Origin: Candidatus Burkholderia verschuerenii
GTDB lineage: Bacteria; Pseudomonadota; Gammaproteobacteria; Burkholderiales; Burkholderiaceae
DNA length: 64,000 nucleotides
Direction of reading: 5' to 3'
Assembly: GCF_001189365.1 (NCBI RefSeq)
Contig: NZ_LFJJ01000001.1
Span: forward strand, 84,872-148,871
A program made the translations under genes and the position numbers. Position 1 is the first letter of the stretch. Each line of letters begins with the position of its first letter. The notes under the pieces were generated by a model. That model did no database searches. It was not told where the DNA came from and saw only the letters and a program-made list of their open reading frames with translations. Below are positions 54,963 to 64,000 of this stretch, one piece after another.

Positions 54963-55367
54963 ATGTCATATGGAACGCAGCGCTTACTCGCCCACGCCGC
55001 CATGAACGAAGTGCCCCGTCCCCTCAGTGCTCGCGACCGCGTCGAATTGCTGTGCTGGCTGACTTGCGGCAGCCTCGGCGCGTTTTATCTCAACGGCGAC
55101 TGGCCGGCGGCGGTGTTCCATGTGCAGGCCGCGCACAAATGGCTCGACCGGCATCGGCGCAACGCGGACTGGCTGACGGTCGCCAAGCTCGCGGCCATCG
55201 CACGTGAGCTGGCCTCGCGTCATTGCACACTGCTCGAAGCCGACTGGGCACGCGATGCCGTCGAGGAAATCCTCGACAGCGAAGACCTCAATTACGATTC
55301 CGACGTCGTGCGGCAGGTTTTCGACGACTGCCGTCGCGCGCTGACGGTCCGGCATATGCCCGAGTGA
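54963..55367 (+). CDS. Hypothetical small helical protein
   Basis: A protein of 121 to 134 residues depending on the start (54963 or 55002; neither has a clear ribosome site). It is mostly alpha-helical in character, with LSARDRVELLCWLTCGSLGA, then WLDRHRRNADWLTVAKLAAI. It has no signal peptide and no recognised family. The gene is followed by the LexA-boxed dinB. Confidence 0.6.
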   Translation: MSYGTQRLLAHAAMNEVPRPLSARDRVELLCWLTCGSLGAFYLNGDWPAAVFHVQAAHKWLDRHRRNADWLTVAKLAAIARELASRHCTLLEADWARDAVEEILDSEDLNYDSDVVRQVFDDCRRALTVRHMPE

Positions 55368-55390
55368 AGAAACGCCGCTGGCGAAAATCA

Positions 55391-55406
55391 CTGTATGGAT
55401 GTACAG
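55391..55406. promoter_or_regulatory. LexA box upstream of dinB
   Basis: CTGTATGGATGTACAG has the CTGT-N8-ACAG form of the LexA site of gamma- and betaproteobacteria. It lies 73 bases before the dinB ATG, so dinB belongs to the SOS response here. Confidence 0.8.
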
Positions 55407-55478
55407 TAAGCCATTTTCCCCGATTTCTGGCGGCATGAAGCTCGTTTCAACCCCACGGACGCGCGTCGCGTGCTGATC

Positions 55479-56682
55479 ATGGACGATCCGCACACGTCTT
55501 CCGGCGCGCCTTCATCCGCGAACGATTCCGCCAGGACGCGCCGTATCGCCCATCTCGACATGGACGCGTTTTTCGCCTCCGTCGAACTGCTGCGCTACCC
55601 GGAGTTGCGCGGCCAGCCGGTGGTCGTCGGCGGCGGGCGGGACGCGATTCCGGAGACCTTGCCGGACGGCTCGCGCCGCTTCAGGCGGCTGCGCGATTAC
55701 GTGGGGCGCGGCGTCGTGACTACTTCGACCTACGAGGCGCGCGCGTTCGGCGTGTTCTCCGCGATGGGCATGATGAAGGCCACGCAACTCGCGCCCGACG
55801 CCATTCTTCTACCTACGGATTTCGACTCGTATCGCCATTACTCGCGCCTGTTCAAGGCCGCCGTCGCGAGCTTTACGACGCAGATCGAGAATCGTGGCAT
55901 CGACGAGATTTATATTGATGTCACGGATATGCCGGGCGAGCCCGCCGAGATCGGTCAGCGCATGAAGGACGCGGTGCGCGACGCGACGGGGCTGACGTGT
56001 TCGATCTGCATCGCGCCGAACAAGCTGCTCGCGAAGATCGGCTCCGAACTCGACAAGCCCGACGGCCTCACCATCCTGACGATGGACGATCTGCCGAAGC
56101 GCATCTGGCCGCTGGCGGCGCGCAAGGTGAACGGCATCGGCCCGAAGGCGAACGAGAAAATCGCGGCGCTGGGCATTCATACCGTGGGCGATATCGCTGC
56201 CGATGTCGGTTTTTTTTTTTGCAGGCGAACTTCGGGCGGACTTACGCGGCGTGGCTGGCGCAGATCGCGCGGGGCGAGGACGATCGCCCGGTCGTCGTGA
56301 GTTCGACGCCGAAGTCGATGAGCCGCGAAACCACCTTCGAACGCGATCTGCATCCGAAGCAGGATCGCGCGTCGCTGTCGTCGAAATTTACCGACCTGTG
56401 CAAGCGCGTCGCCGACGATTTGCAGCGCAAGGGCTACGTCGGGCGCACGGTGGGCATCAAGCTGCGCTTCGACGACTTTCATACCGTGACGCGCGATCTG
56501 ACCGTGCCCGTCGCTACCGACGATGCCATCGAAATTCGCTGCGCCGCGACGGAGTGTTTGAGCGGATTACGTTGAATCGGCGGCTGAGGTTGTTGGGCGT
56601 GCGGGTGAGTGCGTTATCGGTGCGGGGCGAGGGCGAGCATTTTAGCGAGCCGGTTCAGGTGGAATTGCCCTTCGACGACTGA
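55479..56682 (+). pseudogene. dinB: DNA polymerase IV (Y family), frameshifted twice, once at a poly-T tract
   Basis: The palm has HLDMDAFFASVELLR with the catalytic Asp, TTSTYEARAFGVFSAMGM, and the second acidic motif GIDEIYIDVTDMP. A run of T at 56210-56220 breaks the frame after AADVG; it resumes as LQANFGRTYAAWLAQIARGE. A second shift near 56555 precedes NRRLRLLGVRVSALSVRGEG, and the protein ends with the clamp-binding motif QVELPF, so the natural end at 56682 is clear. Pol IV copies damaged DNA and is SOS-induced. The poly-T tract may vary between cells; the second lesion makes loss more likely. Confidence 0.85.
56210..56220 (+). repeat. Eleven-base poly-T tract inside dinB
   Basis: The longest homopolymer seen in the coding part of this GC-rich window. 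Counting from the GGT codon it holds ten further T where 5, 8 or 11 would keep the frame. Such tracts are prone to slippage in cells and to error in sequencing. Confidence 0.9.
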
Positions 56683-57578
56683 GCGCGATTCTCCGCTTTC
56701 ACGAAATCAACGAACGCGCGCAACGGTCCGGGCATATGCGCGCGGCTCGGATAGTAGAGCGACGGCCCCGGAAAGCTCTGCCACCAAGGTTTGAGCACCG
56801 GAACCAGCAAACCCTGCTCGATCTCGTCGCGCACGAACTCTTCGAAGGTATAAGTCAGCCCGAGCCCGGCAAGCGCCACGCTGCGGCCCACTTCGACCGA
56901 GCCGGTAATCAGCGGCCCGTGCGGCGTGATATGCACGGTCTTGCCGCCGCGCGTGAACTCCCACGTGTTGAGCACGCCGCTCTCGAAGCGATGCGCAATG
57001 CACGCATGATCCACCAGCTCGCGCGGATGCTTCGGCTCGCCATGCGCTTCGAGATAACTCGGTGCGGCCGCCGCGACGAAGCGCTGCGTGCGCGGTCCGA
57101 TCGGCACGGCGATCATGTCGCGCTCGATGCTCTCGTCGTAGCGAATGCCCGCATCGAAACCGGCGGCGAGCACGTCGATGAAGCGATCCGTCGCGCTCAC
57201 TTCCAGCGTGATGCCGGGATGCGCGGCCAGAAAGCGCGGCACGATCGGCGGCAAGATCTTGCGCGACGCGATGCCGGGCACGTTCAGACGCAGCGTGCCC
57301 GTAGGACTGTCGCGAAAACCGTTGACGGTATCGAGCGCGCCGGCGATTTCGGCAAACGCCGGCGCCAGGCGTTCGATCAGGCGCTGGCCGGCTTCGGTCG
57401 GCGTGACGCTGCGCGTCGTGCGGTTGAGCAGGCGCACGCCGAATCGCGTTTCGAGCCGGCGTATCGCTTCGCTCAGCGACGATGCGGATACGCCGCGCAA
57501 TAGCGCCGCTTGGCGGAAGCCGCGCGAGCGCGCGACGGCCAGGAACGCGTGGAGGTCGGATAGGTCGGGTTCGCTCAT
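56655..57578 (-). CDS. LysR-family regulator
   Basis: A 307-residue LysR protein of the large group with a TxxGxRL motif: helix-turn-helix VARSRGFRQAALLRGVSASS, then RFGVRLLNRTTRSVTPTEAG. The effector domain has RDSPTGTLRLNVPGIASRKI. The target is unknown; the MFS pump lies upstream in the same direction. Its 3' end overlaps the dinB end by 28 bases, tail to tail. It is intact. Confidence 0.88.
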   Translation of the reverse strand: MSEPDLSDLHAFLAVARSRGFRQAALLRGVSASSLSEAIRRLETRFGVRLLNRTTRSVTPTEAGQRLIERLAPAFAEIAGALDTVNGFRDSPTGTLRLNVPGIASRKILPPIVPRFLAAHPGITLEVSATDRFIDVLAAGFDAGIRYDESIERDMIAVPIGPRTQRFVAAAAPSYLEAHGEPKHPRELVDHACIAHRFESGVLNTWEFTRGGKTVHITPHGPLITGSVEVGRSVALAGLGLTYTFEEFVRDEIEQGLLVPVLKPWWQSFPGPSLYYPSRAHMPGPLRAFVDFVKAENRAQSSKGNST

Positions 57579-57608
57579 GGGGGGATTGGCGTTGCGTCGA
57601 AGGGCGGC

Positions 57609-58826
57609 CTAGCTGGTGTGCGCCTGCCTTGCCCGCCCCACCACCCACACATTAAACTCCGCCCCCACAAACATCATCACACTCGTCATCACGAACACCG
57701 ACCGCATCCCCGCGTGCGCCGCGATAAACCCGCCCGCCAGCGGCCCGGCCACCTGTCCGATGTACTGCGCTGACGTCGCGTAACCGAGGATATAACCCGC
57801 CGCGTGATCCGGCACGTTATGGCGCACGACGCTCGTGATCGCCGGCAGCAGCCCGCCCAGCGCGATGCCCATCAGAAAGCGCAGCACGATCAGCTGCGTC
57901 CCCGATGTCACGAAAATCTGCGGGATCAGCAGCACGCCGCACGCGGCGAGACACCAGATGATCACGCGCTGATGGCCGAGGCGATCCGCCAGCCGTCCGA
58001 CGCGCGGCGCGGCCAGCACGCTGCCGAGCGCCGCCGCCGACATCACGATGCCCGCGACCAGCGTCACGTGCTTCGGATCCTTCACCAACTGCGACACATA
58101 CACGGTGATGATCGGCTCGATCGACATGTTCGCGAACATCAGCAGCATGGCGCTCGCGAGCATCGCGATGACGGGCGTGAGCAAGGGCACGTCGCCCCAT
58201 CCGCCGCCCTTGCGCTTCGGCTGATTCGGCGCGCGCCGCTCTTCCTTGACGAACAGCGTCGTCATGATGAACGACACGAAGATCAGCCCGCCCGCGAAGA
58301 AAAACGTCGAGCGGATGCCGATCAGCCCCGGCAGCAAACCGCCGATCAGCGGTCCGACGAGATTGCCCGCCATCATCCCCGCCGCGTGCGTGCCGAGCGC
58401 TCACGCCGTGCGATGTCGCGGTGTCTGCGTCGCGATCATCACGGTCGCGCCGCTCGCGTAGCCGCCGACGAGGCCCGCGAGAAAACGGATCGCGACGAGT
58501 TGCCAGACGGTCTGCACGACGCCGAGCAGCGACATCGTGATGGCCATGCCGAGACTCGCGCGGATCAAAATGGGCTTGCGCCCGAAGCGGTCCGCGAGCC
58601 GGCCCCACACGGGCGCCGCCAGTCCCGCCGACAAAAACGTCGCGCCGAACGCCACGCCCGACCACTGCACGGCGGAATCGACGGAGGTCGCGCCGAGTTG
58701 CTGCACGTAAAGCGGCAGAAAGGGCAGCAGCAGCGTCATCGCCATGATGGTGGTGAACGAGCCGAAAACGCAGACGTAAAGATTGCGTTGCCAGTGGGCG
58801 GAGCCTTCGTCGGAAGATGCGGACAT
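57609..58826 (-). pseudogene. MFS multidrug efflux protein, interrupted by an in-frame TGA
   Basis: A 12-helix MFS transporter of the DHA1 type. The first four helices (TIMAMTLLLPFLPLYVQQLG, LADRFGRKPILIRASLGMAI) end at TGA 58403-58401, after TPRHRTA; the same frame continues with ALGTHAAGMMAGNLVGPLIG to the end. A tryptophan is expected at the stop (TGG to TGA). There is no frameshift, so this is a single nonsense change. An ATG at 58376 might allow a C-terminal fragment, which would not transport. Confidence 0.85.
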
Positions 58827-58962
58827 GTGCGGAGGGTGGAATTAAGCGGCTGCGTAACTGTCGCAGAAAATCGCGGCCTTTGCTTGCGCTTTTTTACACG
58901 ATGCACGCGTGCGGCACGCAATCTGCGACGCGCGTACGATCGACACGACCCAGCGCGCCTCC

Positions 58963-59757
58963 ATGAAAATCGCGACCTTCAATATCAACGGCATTCGTTC
59001 GCGCATCGACGCCTTGCTGAGCTGGCTCGAACGCGAAGCGCCGGATATCGTCTGCCTGCAGGAACTGAAAGCGACGGACGCGCAGTTTCCCGCTGATGCC
59101 ATCGCGAACGCGGGATACGGCGCGTTGTGGCACGGACAGGCATCGTGGAACGGCGTCGCGATCCTCGCGAAAGGGACGGAGCCGATCTTGAGCCGTCGCG
59201 GCCTGCCGGGCGATCACGACGACACGCAAAGCCGCTACATCGAAGCGGCCGAATGGTGTGCTGATCGGCTGCCTGTATCTGCCGAATGGCAATCCGCAGC
59301 CCGGCCCGAAGTTCGATTACAAGCTCGCCTGGTTCGACCGTCTGCACGCGCATGCGGAGAAGTTACTGCAGAGCGGCCATCCCGTCGTGCTCGCGGGCGA
59401 TTACAACGTCGTGCCGACCGATGAAGACATTTACAACACGTGCTCGTGGCTCAATGACGCGCTGCTTCAGCCCGCGAGCCGCGCCGCCTACGAAAACTGC
59501 TCGCGCAAGGCTGGACCGATGCGATCCGCAAGAAGCATCCGGACGAGCATATCTACACGTTCTGGGATTATTTCCGTCAGCATTGGCAGACCAATTCGGG
59601 TCTGCGCATCGATCATCTTCTGCTGAGCAAAGACCTCGCATCGAAGCTGCAGGACGCAGGCGTCGATACGTGGGTGCGCGGCGAGCCGCACGCCAGCGAT
59701 CATGCGCCGACGTGGATCACGCTGAAGCTCGGCCGCGCCAAAAAGAAAGCGTCGTGA
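58963..59757 (+). pseudogene. xth: Exodeoxyribonuclease III, broken by two frameshifts
   Basis: The N-terminal part is ExoIII/AP endonuclease: MKIATFNINGIRSRIDALLS and DIVCLQELKATD with the metal-binding Glu. The frame breaks near 59250, resumes as GVLIGCLYLPNGNPQPGPKF with AGDYNVVPTDEDIYN, breaks again at the A-run 59493-59496, and ends with RIDHLLLSK and PHASDHAPTW, the catalytic His motif, at 59757. It acts in base excision repair. Many related species carry more than one xth gene, so repair may survive. Confidence 0.85.
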
Positions 59758-59766
59758 GGTCGCAGA

Positions 59767-60276
59767 TCAGACCATGCGGCGCGTCGAAGCGCGTGCGGTC
59801 TTCGCCACTTCGCCGCTTGCATCGAGCACGACGCCGCTGGTTTCCTCGGTGACGTCGCGCGTCGTTTCCGCGAGACTGGTCGCGAGTTGGACGCCTGATT
59901 GCGCGTCGTCGGCGGATTCCATCATGCCCTTGAACGAAATGCCGTTGCGTTCGTACTGACTGCGCACTTCGCCGATAACATCCGATTCCGTCGACGAGAT
60001 GATCGACATCACATGCTGTCCGTACGATGCGGCCTTTTGCGGGAATTGCGCGAACATCACGGTTTGCCAGCCGAAGACGTCGCCGGGACTGGCTTCGTCG
60101 CCGGCGCGCAAGAGCGCGTTGCTTTCTTCGACCATCGTCTGAACGGTGTGGACGTTGAGTTCGGTCAGCGCCTGCATGCCGCTCGCGAATCGGCCTCTGA
60201 TGTTGAGAAACGCCTGAAAATTGGCGCGCGCGATGGAAGGCATCTGATAAGCGAAACTGCCGGGATACTGGAACAT
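59767..60276 (-). CDS. Phasin-family granule protein
   Basis: A 169-residue alpha-helical protein of the PHA-granule phasin type: RANFQAFLNIRGRFASGMQA, ELNVHTVQTMVEESNALLRA and ALAETTRDVTEETSG-like C-terminus. The ATG at 60276 is preceded by an AGGAG site; the longer upstream frame is not used. Phasins coat polyhydroxybutyrate granules. It is intact and not in an operon. Confidence 0.85.
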   Translation of the reverse strand: MFQYPGSFAYQMPSIARANFQAFLNIRGRFASGMQALTELNVHTVQTMVEESNALLRAGDEASPGDVFGWQTVMFAQFPQKAASYGQHVMSIISSTESDVIGEVRSQYERNGISFKGMMESADDAQSGVQLATSLAETTRDVTEETSGVVLDASGEVAKTARASTRRMV

Positions 60277-60532
60277 GGACGGCTCCTGTTTCGTGAAGGC
60301 ATTCGATATGGGATGAAGCGACGAGATATGACAGCCGCGTGCATGCGCGATGACAAATCGGCGATACGGGCGATAAGCGGAAGAGGTGCGCGGCCTGACA
60401 CGCACGCCGCATTCCACGTCTCTGACGAAGTGCGACGCGCGGCGGTTCCCGCGCAAAAGGCGTTTATTTAAAGCACGTTCGGACGGGTCGCGCGAGATCG
60501 AGCGCGGCGAGAAACGACATGACGTGCAGGCG

Positions 60533-61294
60533 TCAGCCCATCGTCCACGCGTCGAGATGATCTGCGTCTTCGATCAGCGCGAGCTGTTTGTCGCCGCGCG
60601 CGGCATCGTAAAGCGTCTGGAAATGCGCGGGCGGAATCAGGCGATCACGCGTGCCGCCGTAGATCAGAACGGGTGCATCGACGGAAGCGATCTTGGCGAG
60701 ATTGTCGTAGCGGTCGCGTGCCAGCGCGCGCACCGGAAACAGCCAGTAACGTTTCGCCGCGACATCGACGATGCTGGTAAACGGCGCTTCGAGGATCAAC
60801 GCGTCGATGCGCGCCGTGCTCGCGAGTTGCGTCGCCACGCCCGAGCCGAGCGAATAGCCATGCAGCACGATGCGCTTCACGCGCGATGCCGCGTAGGCAT
60901 GCACGGCGCGCGCATCGGCGTACAAGCCCGCTTCGTGCGGCGTGCCCGGATTGCCCGCATAACCGCGATATTCCGCGAGCAGCACGCCGTAGCCCGCATC
61001 GATCAGTTCGAGCACGATATGCGCTCGCTGCGTGAAGTCTTCGCCGTTGCCGTGGAAGAGAATCACCGTCGGCGCGGATTCGCGGCGCGGCGGCTTGAAG
61101 CGCGCGATCAGATCGAGGCCGTCGTCGGTCGTGACGGTGATCGCTTCGGTGGCGGCATCGAGCGTCGAATTGCGCAGCGCCTGAATCTGCTCGACGGGAT
61201 ACACGAGCCGTCCCTGCAGCCAGTAAAGCGCGGCCAGCGCCACACCGTAAGCGAGCACGAGCGCGATGATGAGGGTCCAGATAACTCCAGTCAT
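60533..61294 (-). CDS. Membrane-anchored alpha/beta hydrolase
   Basis: A 253-residue protein with an N-terminal membrane helix (VIWTLIIALVLAYGVALAAL). The fold is alpha/beta hydrolase: oxyanion HGNGEDFTQR, nucleophile Ser in HGYSLGSGVATQL, Asp in GGTRDRLIP and His in EDADHLDAW. It resembles the ABHD13/BEM46-type hydrolases. The substrate is unknown. It is 14 bases downstream of the NCS2 permease gene and probably co-transcribed with it. Confidence 0.85.
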   Translation of the reverse strand: MTGVIWTLIIALVLAYGVALAALYWLQGRLVYPVEQIQALRNSTLDAATEAITVTTDDGLDLIARFKPPRRESAPTVILFHGNGEDFTQRAHIVLELIDAGYGVLLAEYRGYAGNPGTPHEAGLYADARAVHAYAASRVKRIVLHGYSLGSGVATQLASTARIDALILEAPFTSIVDVAAKRYWLFPVRALARDRYDNLAKIASVDAPVLIYGGTRDRLIPPAHFQTLYDAARGDKQLALIEDADHLDAWTMG

Positions 61295-61308
61295 CCGCGC
61301 ATCATAAA

Positions 61309-62685
61309 TTACTCGCGCGATGCCGCTTCGCCGTCGCTTTGCCGCAGGCTCAACGGCATATCCGCCGCGATCTCGCGCTCGACTGCTTCCGCCGATTGCC
61401 CGCGATTGAACAGCGCGTTGAGCAGAATCGCGAACACGGCGGCCAGCGTGATGCCGCTATGCGTGAGCGGCGCGGCCCATTTCGGCATGTGCTCGAAGAA
61501 GGTCGGCGCGGCGAGCGGAATCACGCCCACGCCCAGACTGATCGCGATGATGAGCAGATTGTTCTTGCTCTCGTAATCGACCTTGCTGAGGATTTTCACG
61601 CCGGTCGCCGCGACCATGCCGAACATCGCGATGCCCGCGCCGCCGAGCACGACCACGGGAATCGACGCGATCAGGTTCGACAGCTTCGGCAGCAGTCCGA
61701 GCAGCATCAGGATCACGCCCGACACCGCGACCACCCAGCGGCTCTTCACGCCCGTGATGCCGACCAGCCCAATGTTCTGCGAAAACGACGAATGCGGAAA
61801 CGTATTGAAGATGCCGCCGATCACCGTGCCGATGCCATCCGTGCGCAAGCCGCGCGAGGCCGCTTCGCGATCGACGGGCCGGCCGGCGAGATCGCCGAGC
61901 GCGAGAAACATGCCGAGCGATTCCACCATGATCACGACCATCACCAGACACAGCGACGCGATGGCCGCGATATCGAAAACCGGCGAGCCGAACGCGAACG
62001 GGCGCACCGGCGCGAACCACGCCGCGCGTCCGACGCCGGAAAAGTCGACCAGCCCGAGCGCCAGCGCGATCGCGAAACCGATCGCCATGCCGAGCAGCAC
62101 CGAGATATTCGCGACGAAGCCGCGCAGCGTCTTGTTGATCAGCAGAATGGCGAGCAGCACGATGGCCGCGACCATCAGATTGCGCGGATCGCCGAAGCCG
62201 GGCGCGCCGCGTCCGCCGCCGGCCCAGTTGATCGCCACCGGAAACAGCGTCATGCCGATGGTCAGGATGATCGTGCCCGTGACGATCGACGGAAAGAAGC
62301 GCATCAGCCGCTCGAAGAACGGCGCGATGATCACCGCGAACTCGCCCGCCTCGATGGTCGCGCCGAAGATCGTCGTGATGCCCGCGCCGGAGGACGCCAT
62401 TGCGACCATCGGCCCGACCGGCGCGAAGCTCACGCCCATGATCACCGGCAGCCGAATGCCGAACTTCCACACGCCGATGCACTGGATCAGCGTGACGAGT
62501 CCGCAGGCGAACAGATCGCTGCTGATCAGAAACGCGACCTGATCTTTCGGCATTTTCAGCGCCGCGCCGATGATCAGCGGCACCGCGATCGCGCCGGCGT
62601 ACATCACGAGCACGTGCTGAATACCGACCGCGAGCATCTGGCCGGCGGGCAGCACTTCATCGACGGGATGGATCGTTTGGGCCAT
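61309..62685 (-). CDS. NCS2 nucleobase:cation symporter (uracil/xanthine permease type)
   Basis: A 458-residue protein with about 14 membrane segments. GQMLAVGIQHVLVMYAGAIA is the typical start (QH motif), and FNTFPHSSFSQNIGLVGITG is the second-half signature of NCS2 permeases that move uracil, xanthine or urate. The MAQTIHP start at 62685 has a GGAGCG site; a longer frame upstream is less likely. The exact substrate cannot be read. It is intact. Confidence 0.9.
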   Translation of the reverse strand: MAQTIHPVDEVLPAGQMLAVGIQHVLVMYAGAIAVPLIIGAALKMPKDQVAFLISSDLFACGLVTLIQCIGVWKFGIRLPVIMGVSFAPVGPMVAMASSGAGITTIFGATIEAGEFAVIIAPFFERLMRFFPSIVTGTIILTIGMTLFPVAINWAGGGRGAPGFGDPRNLMVAAIVLLAILLINKTLRGFVANISVLLGMAIGFAIALALGLVDFSGVGRAAWFAPVRPFAFGSPVFDIAAIASLCLVMVVIMVESLGMFLALGDLAGRPVDREAASRGLRTDGIGTVIGGIFNTFPHSSFSQNIGLVGITGVKSRWVVAVSGVILMLLGLLPKLSNLIASIPVVVLGGAGIAMFGMVAATGVKILSKVDYESKNNLLIIAISLGVGVIPLAAPTFFEHMPKWAAPLTHSGITLAAVFAILLNALFNRGQSAEAVEREIAADMPLSLRQSDGEAASRE

Positions 62686-62916
62686 ATGCGCTCCGGGAAA
62701 AGTGCCGCGCTTCGAGTATTGCACCGGAGCGCGCTCAAAAAAATATTGGCGGCGCTATACGGCGGATCGCGCGGGAGCGAACGGTCGGGCGTTTGTTTCG
62801 CGGCGCGATATCGGATTGACGGTTATACGGATGAGCGGTATTGGTGAGTTCGTTTGTGGCGGGAGATGGCCGACCGCTCGTCGCGACGCCGGCAAAACCT
62901 AGAGCGACCCCAAGAC

Positions 62917-63855
62917 ATGCGACGGATGCGTCTATTTCCGAAAGCCGTTCGTCTGGCTGCGATCGCGCCGCTGTTCGTCAGCACCGGCGCATCCGCGACC
63001 TGTACGTATTTGAACGGCGAATCGCCGCGAACCTATACCTACACGGTTCCGCCGCTGACGTTTTCCCGCGATACGGCCGTCGGCACCGTGCTCTATACCC
63101 AGCGCCTGCCGGCTCAGCCTCCGACTGTCCCGTTCGCCTCCTGCTCGGGCGGCGGCGTGCCCAATCGCAGCGTGACCGGCGGCGCCATGGTGACGAGCAA
63201 CCCTTACACGTTCGCCACCAACGTTCCGGGCGTCGGCGTCCGTTTCTACGATGCAGGGCCGACCGGCACGGGATACCGATATTGGGGCGCCGGCAATCAA
63301 CAGTCGTTCAACGGCAACTGTGGCTGGAGCAACGAGGTGCTGGGACTGGAAGTCGTCGCGACCGGTCAGATCGGCAGCGGCACCATCGACGGTTCCACCG
63401 TTGCAACGTTCAGTCTGGACGGTCTGCTCATTTCCACGCTGCAAATCACGCCGTTTCCGGTGACCGGATCGAGTTGCTCGGTCAACACGCAAAACATCAC
63501 GGTGAAGATGCCGACGGTCAACACGTCGGCCCTTTAGTCGATCGGCACGACGGCGCTGCCGCAAAACATGTCGATCGATCTGAACTGCGCCGCCAACGTT
63601 CGCGTCTACATCACGCTGACGGATGGCGTCACGCCGTCCAATACGTCGAACATATTGACGCTCAAGCCCGCGTCGACCGCGCAGGGCGTCGCGCTGCAGC
63701 TCGTCAACAATGGCGTGCCCGTGACGTTCGGCCCGGATTCGTCGATCGCGGGCAATCAGGGGCAATGGCTCGTCGTGCGCTATATCCAGACATCGGCGAC
63801 GGTGAAACCCGGCAGCGTGGCAAGTCTCGTCACCTTCACGATGTCGTATCAGTGA
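62917..63855 (+). pseudogene. Fimbrial adhesin-like protein, interrupted by an in-frame TAG
   Basis: A secreted, two-domain fimbrial protein: signal peptide to about residue 27 (LFVSTGASATC), a lectin-like N-terminal domain (VGVRFYDAGPTGTGYRYWGA) and a pilin-type C-terminal domain (NMSIDLNCAANVRVYITLTD, ending VTFTMSYQ). TAG at 63535-63537 lies between the two domains after TVNTSAL, and the frame continues unbroken with SIGTTALPQ. As a tip adhesin it would need the pilin domain, so the stop should abolish assembly. No chaperone or usher is in the window; they may lie upstream or beyond the IS element. Confidence 0.78.
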
Positions 63856-63876
63856 GCCGCGTCGGCAGATTCACTA

Positions 63877-64000
63877 GGCTCTGTTCACATTTGAAGAAAT
63901 GTGTTTACATCTCATCTTTTGCGTAAGCGATCAAGATGAGTCGAATGTTGCTGACCGATGAGATATGGGGACGACTGGAGTCCATTGTTCCGGGTAAGCC
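63877..64000 (+). mobile_element. Left end of an IS5-type insertion sequence
   Basis: The end GGCTCTGTTCACATTTGAAG is typical of IS5-family (IS427 group) left terminal repeats, and the transposase begins 60 bases further in. The element inserted 21 bases after the fimbrial gene stop, with CTAG-like sequence at the junction (63874-63877). It continues beyond the window. Confidence 0.8.
63936..64000 (+). CDS. IS5-family transposase, first 21 residues
   Basis: MSRMLLTDEIWGRLESIVPG is the typical N-terminal DNA-binding start of IS5-family transposases. The gene is cut by the window end, so completeness cannot be judged. Confidence 0.85.
   Translation, partial: MSRMLLTDEIWGRLESIVPGK

Noticed and set aside
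61339..62847. Long plus-strand frame opposite the NCS2 permease
   Set aside because: His/Asp/Arg-rich shadow; the minus strand gives a complete permease.
1..64000. CRISPR arrays, tRNA or rRNA genes, prophage
   Set aside because: I saw no regularly spaced short repeats, no cloverleaf-like tRNA and no phage structural genes in this window.

Overview
The window looks like chromosome of a high-GC betaproteobacterium, most likely Burkholderiaceae of the Paraburkholderia/Caballeronia type. The evidence is the gene content (phasin, DUF3563, lanthanide-type methanol dehydrogenase next to tetrahydromethanopterin genes, a full C-P lyase cluster), the GC-rich coding bias and the many tightly overlapping ATGA gene junctions. 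This is inference from content; no marker gene such as rRNA is present.

Layout. 1-406: edge of a VapBC-like toxin-antitoxin pair (minus). 0.5-24 kb: a one-carbon island. On the minus strand lie a sigma-54 activator coupled to a DmrB/AfpA-type flavoprotein and a DUF6513/dihydropteroate-synthase-like protein, then hypothetical-fae-CitG-like-ATP-grasp-mch-ATP-grasp-mtdB-RFAP synthase, and a pterin dehydratase. On the plus strand lie folB (broken) and xoxF-xoxG-xoxJ-unknown-lysR-MBL-SoxYZ-like-MBL-EthD. Two long palindromic repeat elements (6003-6892 and 14157-15003) bracket the fae-to-RFAP-synthase block. 24-32 kb: membrane and secreted proteins of unknown role, and a decayed oxidoreductase/transporter operon with its LysR regulator. 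33-43.7 kb: C-P lyase, phnCDE, divergent phnN-DUF1045-phnF, and phnGHIJKLM. 43.9-63.9 kb: mixed housekeeping and accessory genes (MFS pumps, PhoD phosphatase, two-component system, LexA-boxed dinB, xth, phasin, NCS2 permease, fimbrial adhesin). The last 124 bases are the left end of an IS5-type element.

How it fits together. XoxF with XoxG/XoxJ would oxidise methanol to formaldehyde in the periplasm. Fae, MtdB and Mch would oxidise formaldehyde on H4MPT in the cytoplasm, and the pterin, ATP-grasp, RFAP synthase, DmrB and DUF6513 genes would make that cofactor. Three sigma-54-like promoter candidates sit before fae, the RFAP synthase operon and xoxF, and a sigma-54 activator is encoded beside them. 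The downstream dissimilation steps (fhc genes), PQQ synthesis and MxaFI are not in this window.

The most striking general property is the number of lesions: about 17 frameshifts and 5 in-frame stops in 15 genes. Only three of the broken genes lie in the first 26 kb; twelve lie after it. Either the genome is eroding (as in host-restricted Burkholderiaceae) while the methanol/H4MPT block is kept, or part of this is sequencing error. The in-frame nonsense codons are harder to explain by homopolymer error.
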